Source of the DNA: Pseudofabraea citricarpa
Lineage: Eukaryota; Ascomycota; Leotiomycetes; Helotiales; Dermateaceae
DNA length: 64,000 nucleotides
Direction of reading: 5' to 3'
NCBI GenBank assembly: GCA_029641185.1
Contig: JAPWGK010000033.1
Coordinates: forward strand, 186,001 to 250,000
Below the pieces are notes generated by a model. That model had not been told where the DNA came from. It ran no database searches and was given only the letters and a program-made list of their open reading frames with translations. Shown in pieces: positions 34,769-46,219 of this stretch (positions are counted from its first letter, which is position 1; every line of letters begins with the position of its first letter). The translations under genes were made by a program, and so were the position numbers.

Positions 34769-37700
34769 AACCCCAGATGCACTTTTTTCTAATAAATACC
34801 TTAGTTTAACTTTTCTTTTTCCTCTTCTGTTTTTGGGACGATCAGTATTAATTTAATTATGCATTTGCCTCGCCGCCATTCTATTGAACTAAAGCTATTC
34901 GTAATAGTGTCTCCTTATAATCCTCCGCGTTATGTTCCTAGACCCCAGAAACGCCAGTTCTGTTTTCCCCTCTTTTTCTTTCTCCTCCTTCTTCTTCTTG
35001 GCTCTTGCTATCATCATAAATGATACTAATACCTCTGTATAGTATTTTGAGATCATTATCAAATGCCATGTCTTGATGCCCAGGTCTCTACCCGCACATC
35101 CGAAGTCACATTCTTTAAGCTCTCTAAGTAGAAAGTTTAGATGCGTTTTAGGATAAGTGGCGTTCCCGGCGAAGGATTCCTACCACTACTAATAGATAAC
35201 TATAAAAAGAGAATTGAGGGAGGGGTACTAATTAGATTCTTTGAATGCTAGGAGAAGATTAAGGATTAACCCATTGAAGAGTTCGAGAATCGGCGGCTTG
35301 GTAGATCATCCATAGTTCGCCGAATTCCATAATTATCTCCTATCTTCTTAGAATCCTCGTGAAGATTCATTGGTTTAAAGAAATTTCAGATAAATAGGGA
35401 GCAAACCCATTTGTCGCGCTATATAGATACCCACTTAGAAGTTAAAACTGGAAATAGATGTCTTTGCTGGTAGTCGTAAGAAGTATTAGAATTCTTCGCT
35501 TTCGAATCCTTTTCCGCACATCTCATACGCTAAATTATCTTAATACTTGAAAGCAGTAAAGTTCGTCTTCCCTCTACATTAATTACTAGTTAGGCTGTGT
35601 AAAAGAAAGGGAGGGAATAAATTAAGCGAGCTTAGCGACTGCAACACCTAACATCTGGATAGATACCTCTGCACATATATTCTGTTGCGACCTATCATCC
35701 CAATCCAATGACAAACACATAGGATGATGCAACAGGACCTTTATTTGTGTCGGGCAAAGAAAGCATGGTTATGTTTCAGTCTTCGCCTGTTTCAGAGAAG
35801 AGACATTTATTGAGACAACTGTTAAGATGGTCTACTAGGTCAAAGAAGGTCCCTCGCAGTAGTGTCTGTTCTTTGTTTATGCAACTCTATATAACCACCT
35901 ACTTAAAGCTTCTAGTCCGTATGAAACAAGAGCACTTATACTATTTTAGGCCACTTTTTAAGAGTCTTATCTTATCGGATAGTTTTTCAATGAAATCGCT
36001 ACCTAGAAGTGACATAAAGTTAATCTTCTAGTAAACCGTGATTGTGAAACCAATAATCAGGTTGCTAAGCACTCAAGTTAAAATATTTTATTTTCAAATC
36101 TTGGATTATCCAGCACATGTAAAAAGCTGGATAGTCGAGCTTTTCTACACCAAGCCCGCTTAAGATCAGTTTTCTCGTGTAGGATAAACTTTTAGTTTAG
36201 AAGAACAAGATTGTATGTGAGTGAGTCAATTAAAAGCCGTAACTTGATCCTACGAAATACTTCGACATTATCTAGTGAACTCTGGCTCTAATAAACAATA
36301 GCACCACCTTCGTAAATATCTACACACCCGAACGGAGTCTCGTTTTTTTAAGGTAAATCCAGTTCCGAGCTCTACCTTGTGTACCGTCGCAGTATTCCCT
36401 ATTAGTCTTATCACACATATCCTTCTCTACGGTACGAAAAGAACCCCGTACCTATAAATCTTTCCTTATTAGCAGTATATTATGCATCAATTCTATAGTG
36501 TCAGCAACTTGGACCGTCATAACTAGCGAACGGACGAAAGCCGGGAAGATAGAACGAGCCGAGTCGCACTTTCTTCGTCCGGATTTGATTCTGGTCCGGA
36601 GGCCTCACCGACCATAGGAACAAGTAAACCCTGAAAGCTGTGCAAAAGAGAGTTTTCCGCTAAGACAAACACTTAGGGGCGTGCGATTGAGTTCAAGGTA
36701 CAGTTGGATTTCGGGGCTTAGAGAGGCACGCCGTTGCTCCTCGACCCTCATGCAAGCAAAAACATATGAGAGGCCCGTTAAGGTCTTTTCCCATCGTGAA
36801 ATTACTATCCAATCCGGCTCGAGCGATATTCTATGCCGCGTCAGCTACTGCAGCAGAAGCTTGTACCCAGCACATTGCTGTGCATAGACCGGGCAGGATT
36901 GCAGATGCATGCATGCAGCCTTACCTAGTCATTCATCCCATCCCATGCTACCAGCGTGCTTAACCATGGGTTCATCCCAAGCCTTCAGCTAGAGATGTCG
37001 ATCGTTGCTGTACATGGGGTATCAAAATAAGTTTCCCGGTTCTCAAACCTGCTCGGGTCGCGGTTGACTGGTCGGATTATCTCCGACTTGACGTGGCATT
37101 TCACGCCAAGGCCGTCATTTACTATAGGAGTCTGTGCTAAGATGCAAGTAAATCATCCCATTTGGAAATTTGGGCTTAGATGCAAAGCCTGGAAGTTCCT
37201 CTTCATATCGCTAGTCACAGGGGTTGGTCGCTTATTGGAAGAAGATGCCAACCTATGAGCAATTTACTCTACTATACTGGTGGAAAGCACCGGGGCTTTC
37301 TTCTCGAGGCTTGCCTGTAGACGCGTACATTGCTGACTCTTGACCAGTAGCAGGTCAGATATTCAAATATATCATCACTTCCGATCGCTTTCGATCCCCA
37401 CCAGCGAATGTGGGGACTTCACCTCAGGAACAAAGTCTCTTCCCCACATCCTTAGCGAGCTCGGCGAGCACCGGCTGGACGCCATTGCTTGAATTTAAGG
37501 ACTAAGCTTGTCTCTCTCTCCTAGAATAGACTACGGGGAGCCCTCCTTTCTTCTGGGATGTGATTGACAAATTCCAGCCTGTTGAGTGGCTGCGGCGACT
37601 ATGTGGATAATGTTGCTTACGCATGCCATTGCCATCACTCACCGACTCCTCTCTACTCTAGCAGGACGAGCACGATAGCTGCTAAGTCTTTGATTGTGAC

Positions 37701-37954
37701 GCAGCTGCCATGTACTATCTTTTGGGTGTTCGTGGTGCACACGTAAGTCCTCAACTAGGGTTGGCATGTCATATCAACAAGCAAAGTGTTAATGAAGATG
37801 AAGGTTCAAGTATATATTCAGTCTTCAACTGACTGAAAAACTCTTCTTCACCCTCATCCTCACTTTCATCTCTCACCTCACTCTCTTATTCTCTTTTCTG
37901 TTGTTCATTTAAGCTGCTCAATCGTTTACCCTCTTCGACTTTCCACCCATCAAA
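34769..37954. other. 3.2-kb AT-rich gene-free region
   Basis: No supported gene. Frames at 35747-36031, 36681-36887 and 37064-37258 lack domains. 34800-36500 is strongly AT-rich with frequent TAA/TAG in all frames, consistent with decayed repeat DNA, though no terminal repeats or transposase motif were found. 37560-37954 is probably the promoter and leader of the dioxygenase, with TATATATT near 37812. Confidence 0.45.
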
Positions 37955-39100
37955 ATGCGTTTCGATAGTATTTCAGCAGTTGCTTTGGCTAGCTTCGCCA
38001 GTCTAGCCATTGCTCATCCAGGAGAGCACCACGAGCACAATGAAGAGGCAGCTCTGAAAACGAGAGCCTTCAAAGCAAATGTTCGCCGCGAATTCGAAGG
38101 ATGTGCAGAGAAGCTAAAGCGCAGCGGCCTCAACGCAAGAGCTGAAGCTCGCCGACAAGCAACCGTGGAAAAGCACCGCAAGAGACATGTCATTCGGGAC
38201 ACGGATACCGTTTTGAACACTACGCATAACGCGACCGGCACTGGAATATCTCTGTTTACTCCAGAGACGACGCTCTTTGCTTCCAATACCACTTGCGTTT
38301 TGAACGTCGAGGGAGAGACTGGTCCTTACTATGTCAAGGGTGAACATATCCGCTCCGATCTCCGTGAAGATCAAGCTGGCGTTCCCATCATCATAGACGG
38401 GCAGTTCTTCGACGTTGAGACATGCGAACCCATTCAAAATCTTTGGTGGGACGTCTGGAATTGCAATGCCACTGGCGTCTATTCAGGACTCGTCGCAACA
38501 GGGAATGGTAACACAAACGACACCTCGAATCTTAACGCTACCTTCCTCCGAGGTGTGCAGCAAACCGACTCCGACGGCGTCGTCCAGTTCCAATCGGTAT
38601 TCCCAGGCCACTATAGCGGACGCACTACTCATCATCACATGGTCGCTCATCTGAATGCCACCGTCCTTTCCAACAACACACTCAGTGGTGGTTCAGTGGC
38701 TCATATTGGCCAGCTGTTCTGGGAGCAGGCACTCATTTCCCAAGTCGAAGCCACATATCCATACAACACCAACGAAGTCACTCTGACCACCAATGCTGAG
38801 GATCGTGTCTTTGGAGAAGAGACCTCAGATACCACTTCGGATCCCGTCTTCGAGTATGTCATGCTGGGACCGAATCTCAGCGATGGAATCTTCGGCTGGG
38901 TGACTATCGCAGTCAACGTCTCGGCGACTTATGACCCCAACTATAGTTTCGTCTACACGGCCAGTGGTGGAGTGGCTGAGTCTGGCGGTGGAACTGACAG
39001 TGTCAACGGCGGTGATGCGTCGCCTAGTGGAGCTATGCCTTCGGGTTCTGCTGCCATCTCTGGGGCTATGCCATCTGGTTCGGCGGCTGCCAAGTTGTAA
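37955..39100 (+). CDS. Secreted intradiol ring-cleavage dioxygenase-like protein
   Basis: A single exon of 381 residues. It starts with a signal peptide (MRFDSISAVALASFASLAIA), followed by HPGEHHEH. The core has the intradiol signature: GPYYVKGEHIRSDLRED (first Tyr ligand region), CEPIQNLWWDVWNCNATGVYSG (second Tyr), and FPGHYSGRTTHHHMVAH (the two His ligands) for Fe(III). The family cleaves catechol-type rings between the hydroxyls; extracellular fungal members are linked to breakdown of plant phenolics. Many N-x-S/T sites fit secretion. The C-terminal 45 residues are Gly/Ser/Ala-rich, with the decamer SGAMPSGSAA repeated twice. The start is well placed after a pyrimidine-rich leader. Confidence 0.92.
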   Translation: MRFDSISAVALASFASLAIAHPGEHHEHNEEAALKTRAFKANVRREFEGCAEKLKRSGLNARAEARRQATVEKHRKRHVIRDTDTVLNTTHNATGTGISLFTPETTLFASNTTCVLNVEGETGPYYVKGEHIRSDLREDQAGVPIIIDGQFFDVETCEPIQNLWWDVWNCNATGVYSGLVATGNGNTNDTSNLNATFLRGVQQTDSDGVVQFQSVFPGHYSGRTTHHHMVAHLNATVLSNNTLSGGSVAHIGQLFWEQALISQVEATYPYNTNEVTLTTNAEDRVFGEETSDTTSDPVFEYVMLGPNLSDGIFGWVTIAVNVSATYDPNYSFVYTASGGVAESGGGTDSVNGGDASPSGAMPSGSAAISGAMPSGSAAAKL

Positions 39101-40941
39101 ATGTTGCTGCTATCTTAGAGGATGAAGTGTCTGTCCTGGGGATGCTGGTGGGGGGTTTGGGAGAATCTGGTCCGGAGTCCTTCGTCTTTGGTTTTTTTTC
39201 CTCTTTTGTCAATGTAACTAGAATTAAAGATTGGAAATACAAGGATATTCGATTGGAAATTGAGCGATGTTCCTACCTTTCTCATTGCCAAGGACGTGTC
39301 TTGTAGTACCCCCTCTCACAAAGATTCAGCTTGAACGTCAGACTGATTTCTGCTGACTCCCCAGAAGAAAACCCAGTGACCACTGACGCGCGTCACAGAT
39401 TGAGGTCGGGAGAAAGAGAAAAAGAAGATGGACAAAGGCTTAATTAAGTAAGATCCAGTTGAAAGGATGTCGTTGAATAAAAAGACGCCGTCCTCCGTCT
39501 TCCATGGGCGCTCGCTTAATTTTATGGTTCCTCATCGGCTAACTGTGATGCCGTGGCACCGATGTGGTGTGCTGAGTTAGGGGCCGTGATACCGATATAT
39601 TCAACGAGATACTTTTCTTCGAGGAGGCATGTGTAAATGCTTTGGGGTAGGAGAATGGGAAAAGAGAAAAGCAAGGTAAGGAGGGGTTCGGTAAGAGAAT
39701 GACGAGTTGGTGTCTAACGCCGACTATTTGACAATAAAAAACTAATCATCAACCAGAAATGTTTTAGAGAGAACTCCGTATCAAGATTACTAGGATTCCA
39801 ACTTGGAGTCAACCCGGAGTTTCAGCGGGCCGTTATAAGCCTCCGTTTCAGGCACTTCTATTATTTGCAGAAGATTAAAAGAGCAGGACTTACTCGAGAA
39901 GTGGTTTCGAAATTGAATTTTCTTTAAGGCTGGCTGTAGCCTTCAGAAGTACTTACGAGAAAAGAAACACCTGTAATACAAGCATCGCAAACATTAAAAG
40001 AATAGCTTTAGTACCAGCATCGTTCTGGAATCAAAGAACACCCTGGAAGGGCAGTTCCAAGAGCTGTTGTCTGAACCCCTTGTCTTAGATTGCACTCAAA
40101 CGGCGACCAGATTCGAAAAAGTCGTACACTTAACTAAGGTATCAAAAAACATCTCATCGTCTGTGTCGGGACTTCTCTTTCATGCATCTGAAACGCCAAT
40201 TTACTTTGCTCTCCTAGATTCGCCGTTCTATAATAATCAAAAAATGCATGCTGTCGGGATCCTCGGCTCAGGTAGCTTCCACCTGAACAAGTCGATAGAG
40301 GGGAACTGAAAGAAATAAAAACCTCTATTTTCAAGATGTACACATCACACTTATATACAAATCCCAGATTGTAGCAGGGCTATCCCTAGCGTTATTACAC
40401 CGTTTCAAGTTTATTAACATGCTCTCAAGATTACCCTACATTCTTTGTTGTATCTAGCTAGGATATGCAAAACACGTAGGAAACACCTTTCCCTAGACTG
40501 CTATGTATATAACTACTTTCGAAACAAGTCCCGCGAAGCGATCATGTCGGGACAAAGCATTTCCAGGCTGTGAAGTCTAGGTATACTTCGAACGAAGGTA
40601 ACCGACCCTATTGGTGAAACCTATCTGCGCTCTTGATTCAACGACACCATGGTCAAGATAAACAAAACATCCAGAAACACGCCAGAATGAGCTAAAAAAA
40701 AAAGTTTGTTTGATATAGATAATATTTTGTGTTCCGAGATCCGTATTCTCCAAGTAGGTAGGTGGGTAACCTAGGTATATAAAGCAAAAAGAAACAAGAG
40801 CCCCCCTCCCTTGATTTCCCCCACCGTAAAAAGTAAACTAGACATACAAGCAAGGCTAATAAAATACAATACAATACAGTACAATCCAGATTCCTTCCAC
40901 ATACGCAAAACGCCAAATAGCTCCTCCCCAAAAGGGCAATT
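39101..40941. other. Intergenic region, no supported gene
   Basis: About 1.8 kb, AT-rich in 39700-40750. The frame at 40067-40309 is probably chance. A near-perfect ATACAATACAATACAGTACA microrepeat lies at 40864-40883. It holds the 3' flanks of both neighbours. Confidence 0.45.
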
Positions 40942-42967
40942 TCAAATCAGACGAATATCCGTCCATCTTGTCTTGATATCCTCGGCATCCAACGCAGCCA
41001 CGGATCGGCCATGCCACTTCCTCCCATCGGGGTCCTCTCGGACCAAGTTCCAGAAATTCTGGACATGCCAGGTCACGGCTTCATTGGCGACAGTAAACAG
41101 CCCGAGGCGGCGATACTCGTTATTCTGGTTATGCGTAGGCTCGATAATGAGACCCATGATGCTCTCCTCGTTGTCGTCGAGTTTGATGGGCAAGAAGCGG
41201 AGCTTACTGCGGTACTGGATCCCGCTGATGTCGGGCTTGAGTTGGATCTTGGCTCCTTCGAAGTGGCAGACTTTAAACGAGGGCATGCTTAGTGTGGCGG
41301 TAATGATGGCACCTTTGAGCATCATGTGTCCTGAGGTGATCTGCCCGAATGGGGCTTCAGGGTTCTTGAGATCCACTTCGGTCTTGACGATTTTGATCAA
41401 AGTCTTGTCCGTAAAATTGTGAACGCACGAGTCAAATGCGATTGGGTGCTCAGCGTTGTTAAGTTTCTTGCCGCCATCGATCGAGGCCCAGGACCAGGAC
41501 GGTGCTAGGTATCCTAATTCTTGTTTCTTAGCTGGATTAGAGAGTTGCCAAAGGAGTTGAGATGGCAAGAGATCAGGTTTTGCCCACATGCCAGCGAGAT
41601 ACTGCTTAGAAGGGATCAAATGTTTGGCGAGCCCGGAAATAGCGACTAGCTTGTCCTTCTCCGGGTATGTGAGATTGCGCTTTGAATATTCCTCAGCTAT
41701 TCGTAGCCAGAGAGGATATAGCTGTTGTTCGTCTGGTCGCTTGATGTCCATAGTCTCCTGGAACGATCGCACTAGGCTTTTATCGCGTGGCGTAAAGCCT
41801 TCTGGGGATGCTTCACAAGCCAAGAGCTCGTTACATTCCCAGTAAACTTGATGTCGGGTGTAATGCAAAGCTCGGGGTGCTAGCATAGTTTCTTGCAACG
41901 CCCATGCTCGGGTTGAGATAGCTGAATTTTCAACTTCGTTCAACAGATGAGCCTCGCTTGCACATTGGTGCAACTGTTGCCCTGTCCCACCATCGATACT
42001 AACTCTGCAGGGCATTGCTGATCTTGGACTTCTAGAGCTGAAACAACCACCCTTAACACTTTTAGCATGTGCCGCAACAATGTTGCACCAAGAGTTGCGG
42101 TAGATATCGCCGATAGAAGCTGACTCTCGTGACCAATCTTCGGGAGAATCTTGCTTGATGCAAAGACTGTCGATCCAGAGATATCTAACCGCTAGCTGGC
42201 GAGCGATCGTGACGGCATCTTTGAATGTCTTTGGGAGCTCAGAGCATGGAAGTCCAGCTTGAAGTTTCTTTTCCGTGGCGCTAGTCAATGTGGTGGGGGT
42301 TTGGTCTCCCCAGGTGTGCGACAACGTCATATACTTTGTGTCACGTAACACATCAGCCTTAGCAGTGAGACGGATGGGATCATGATCGCCAGTCCCAACA
42401 TCGATCAATCGAGTTGGGATATAATTATGATGTAATAGAAGCTTGCGGCATTGTTCATGATTCTCTGAACAGTCTTCGAACCATGTCTTCACGGTAGCAA
42501 AAGTTTGGTATGAATCTGAAGTGCGCGCCGCTTTGGGAACTTGTGCTCCAATGTCTAGGAAGGGTTAGTAAGAATATATAACCCATACCGGCTAACTTAC
42601 CAGCAACAGGAGTAATATCGACAGAGCGAGACTGTTCTCCCTTCAATGGAATATCGGCCAAATGTTGAAGAGTGTACTCGGTTTTATCTGCATCCTTTGA
42701 CTTTGCATCTAATGCGAACTCGGTAAGCTTTTTCGGGACTAAGTCGAGCCTGTCTTCATCGGTCCAGGACATGCAGAGGAGAAAACATAAATGACATCCT
42801 TTGACTGCTGTCTGTAGGATATGTTGGACCGTGCGAGGCTCTCGGGGCAGAGTCTGATCAAAAGACTTCCATCGGAACATGGAATGGCAGTTTTGACATA
42901 GAGGAGACGAGCCATTTTCCGAAGTGACCAGCACCGCGTTAGTGTTGTGAGAAGAAAGGGTTTCCAT
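40942..42967 (-). CDS. Heterokaryon incompatibility (HET) domain protein
   Basis: Exons 42967-42601 and 42554-40942 (46-nt intron) encode 659 residues. The N-terminus has a Cys pair (LCQNC) and GCHLCFLLC, common before fungal HET domains. The HET domain covers about residues 190-340: YMTLSHTWGDQTPTTL, LPKTFKDAVTIARQL, YLWIDSLCIKQDSPEDW, IYRNSWCNIVAAHA, and further on STRAWALQETMLAPRALHYT. The C-terminal half holds YLAPSWSWAS, as usual. HET proteins trigger cell death when incompatible fungal cells fuse, but many orphan copies have no known role. No NACHT, WD or ankyrin region is attached. Such genes are fast-evolving and fit this gene-poor neighbourhood. Confidence 0.93.
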
Positions 42968-43926
42968 TTTGCAAGGAATTGGGTATCCAAAAAAATAAAA
43001 GTTAAAGATGATTGATGATCCGAAGGTGGTATGGGGTAGATATGGACGTAGAATTCAGATTGTTGCGAGGCTCGCAAAGATATCCAAATATATAGCCGAC
43101 TAGTCACCGTCGATCCTTATGAACGAGGCGCTCTGCCCCGCGTCGTAGTAACCTCACCACATCAGCTCTACGCAGCTTTGATCTCGTTGACGTAGATGGC
43201 GGTATTTGTCACAACATGTAACATCGCTGCAGACCATCGTATTGAGAAGGCTGAACAGACAAATGGAGCAGGAGGTCGGCACTAGAAAAAGGGCCAGAGG
43301 ATTGAGGTCAAGCGAAGGTACATGTGACATGTCCTGACATGGCAACTCGTCCAGGACAGGCCGGCTCTCGCGACGTCATTGCGCGCTCTCGTTGAGATGA
43401 TAAGCTTGCGATATCATGCAGTCCTTTCAACAGATGGACAACCAGATGGTACGACTCTCTCTTCACGATGCGAGGGTGGGAGGGGAAGGGGAGGTTTGGA
43501 TTAGGACGTTGAAGATGAGACGAGGGGAGGGGACTAGGCGAGGGAAGTGATGCGGGTGCTCGCTACGGTCCCCCCTTTTCTCTGTACCGGTATCCGAGCG
43601 AGTTCCAGTCCAGTTCAGAAGTTCAGAGCCAGTGCCAGAGCCACAGCCAGGGCCAGAGCCACCCTGTAACCAGTAACCAGTTCCAGTTCGTTCACCAGCT
43701 CGGCAAAGATCCCATCCGCCAGCCACTAATCACCCCTCGTGTCCGTCATCCCGTCAACTGCCTCACACGCCTCACACACCCCTCATCGAGAGAACCAGAC
43801 GAAACGGAACAACCATCCAACCCCCTCGCAGCCTCGCAAGAAAGAAACCCAGACAGCGACCGACACGACTCATTGCAGGAGTGCTTGCTTTTAGACTTAG
43901 CAGTCGCATGGCCCCAGGACAACGCG
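42968..43926. other. Divergent intergenic region between HET and FAD synthase genes
   Basis: About 0.96 kb with both promoters. A loose CAGAGCCA/CAGGGCCA tandem array lies at 43624-43660 and GAGGGG-type purine tracts near 43474-43545. Frames here are low-complexity. Confidence 0.5.
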
Positions 43927-44861
43927 ATGCCGGCCTCCAACGGTGACCCTCTGCAATCCTCATTGTCCACAGCTCTCCCCGACGAGACCATACTCCCCCT
44001 CTGCCAGGACCTTGCCGTGCGCGTGCAGACCTTTCTCGACACCGAGCCTCCCACTCCGCTATTAAAGGATGTGCAGCGGCAGACGAGAATCGCTCTGGGG
44101 GTGATAGCAGAATGCCTCGAGCGCTACCGGTACCTCTACCTCTACCTCCAGCTCCCCAGCTCCCCAAGTCCTCACGAGAGAGAGCAGCATGCTGATCCTT
44201 GGCGGTTGCGAGCAGACTAGAAGAGATCTCACTGTCGTACAACGGCGGCAAGGACTGCCTTGTCCTCCTCGTCCTCCTCCTCGTCGCCCTCTCCAAGCAA
44301 AACAAGCTGCCCGCGAAGCTCCAGACCGTATACATCATCTCACCCCACCCATTCAATGAGGTGACTTCTTTCGTCGCCTCCTCGGTCGCAGCATACAAAT
44401 TAGACCTCGCGCGCTATGCGCTGCCCATGAAAGAAGGCTTCAAGCAGTACCTAGAGGAGCGCGACAGCGTGAAGGCGATTCTGGTCGGCACGCGGAGGAC
44501 AGATCCGCATGGAGAACACTTGACGCATTTTGACATGACAGATGGGGGATGGCCGAGGTTTATGCGCGTGCACCCGGTGATCGACTGGCACTATACTGAG
44601 ATCTGGGCTGTGCGTTTCCTGTCCTCCCGTGGTGGGTTTGCATGCTGACGTGGAGCGCAGTTTATTAGACATATGCAGATACCCTACTGCGTCTTGTATG
44701 ATCGAGGATATACGAGTTTGGGCGGCACGACAGATACCCATCCGAACCCGGCGCTCAAGGGCGAGGCGGGAAGCGGTGATGCAGCGAAGGGATTTAGACC
44801 AGCTTATGAGTTAAAGGGCGACAAAGCCGACCAAGCGGAACGGTTAGGGAGAGATTGGTGA
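43927..44861 (+). CDS. FAD1: FAD synthase (FMN adenylyltransferase)
   Basis: Exons 43927-44129, 44216-44609 and 44661-44861 encode 265 residues. The PAPS-reductase-like core has the P-loop SLSYNGGKDCLVLL at about residue 72, then VYIISPHPFNEV, AILVGTRRTDPHGEHL, FMRVHPVIDWHYTEIW, and in the last exon PYCVLYDRGYTSLGGTTDTHPNP. This is the Fad1 type that makes FAD from FMN and ATP, found in fungi and in the C-terminal half of animal FLAD1. The N-terminal 65 residues are a short helical lead. The start at 43927 (GCGATGCC) was preferred; an upstream in-frame ATG at 43873 would add 18 residues. The C-terminus ends with ELKGDKADQAERLGRDW, typical. Confidence 0.92.
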
Positions 44862-46219
44862 GAGAGGACAAGCTAAAATATGAGTGGCTAGAGAGCAAGG
44901 GGAGACAAGACATAAGACTCGGGAACTCTACATAACATTACATCACGCAAGGCGTTCGACGGCGGTTTCGTTTTTTCTTCTTTACTTTTTTGCATACATG
45001 GCCGTGGAGCCCTTGGGAGGTATAAGGTGCTGATATTCTAGACATGAAGCGAAAATCAAAACACTATAGAATGTAGATACTTACATAGCCTACACGCAAA
45101 CGGAGATGCTGCACGGGTGAGACTGGGTGAGACTTGGTAAGTGCCTCTGTCTCAAGACAAGAATGCTCTAGGCCTCTGTCTCTCTCTGTTTTTCCGAGAC
45201 ACTTCTCAATATCATGGACAGTACCTATCTTTCCAAATCAAGCTAACCACAGTGTACCCCATGGAGAAGTTGTAACCCTTCAACCCCAGATTTCCTTTTT
45301 CAGAAAGTTTCATCAGGAAACGTGATAATGATGCAAGGGATCCTCCGAGCTGGAATCGAGTTGGGCACCCTCACACTCACTCTCGCTCAGAAAAATGCAA
45401 TAAAAAGGGAAGCAGGCCACTCCCTCTTCTTCAACCCAATTTCACATCTCACCAACGTGCCGCCACCGCCACCACTCCCACAACCAGCCAAGAAGCCAGC
45501 ATATGATTTCCTCACATGGATGCGTCATTCCACCACGACGGATCTCAGCTACTTCCACTGACCATATCCTCCATCTATCCGTGTATCTATCTAATAGCAG
45601 GACTGGGGAATCTCGATATCGCTATCAATCAGTTGGCAACGGCATCGTGTCTGGCAACGAGAAGTCAGACTGGACTTGTGATCATTGTGGTGTGTATGAT
45701 TTCTTTCTTGCCTCGAAGGAAGAGGAGAGAACTTTACGGATAATCTGACTTACTCATAGCAACGCCCGCCTCGTTCTCTTCGTCCTAGTAGTGGCAGGGC
45801 GACCGTCGTGATTATCAGGAAGAAAAGGACGAAGAGGAAGAAGAAGAAGAAGAAGCCGAAATCACCTCACCTGGGCACTTGGAACTTTCTGGGATTCAGT
45901 CATCCATCCAGTCACAAGAAAAGAAGGGAAACCCCCATGTTTGATTCTATCGAATTTCATTTCATTTCATTTCTTTCTTTCTGCCTGTCTTTCTCTCTTC
46001 ATTCCTTATTGCCAACTACCTCCAGAGGTATCTACATAGCAAGCTAAAGCACTCCACTTCACTTCTTTGGGTATTACACACAACAAAAAGAAAAGGAAAA
46101 TTAAAAAGAAAAGTCCGGCGGCGTGTGGAAACAAACAGAAAGTCCACCGCGGACTGGCCGAGCCAACTCCCCATGCCACCCATGCCAAAGAACGCCTCCC
46201 TCCCATCTGGATTTCTCTC
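44862..46219. other. Convergent intergenic region with purine and TTTCA tracts
   Basis: About 1.36 kb between two gene ends. A GAAGAAGAAG-rich purine run lies at 45821-45857 and TTTCA repeats with TTTC tracts at 45957-45978. Small frames here are low-complexity. No gene is supported. Confidence 0.5.

Noticed and set aside
43772..44398. 208-codon minus-strand frame
   Set aside because: It is antisense to the FAD synthase exons, which carry the enzyme motifs.
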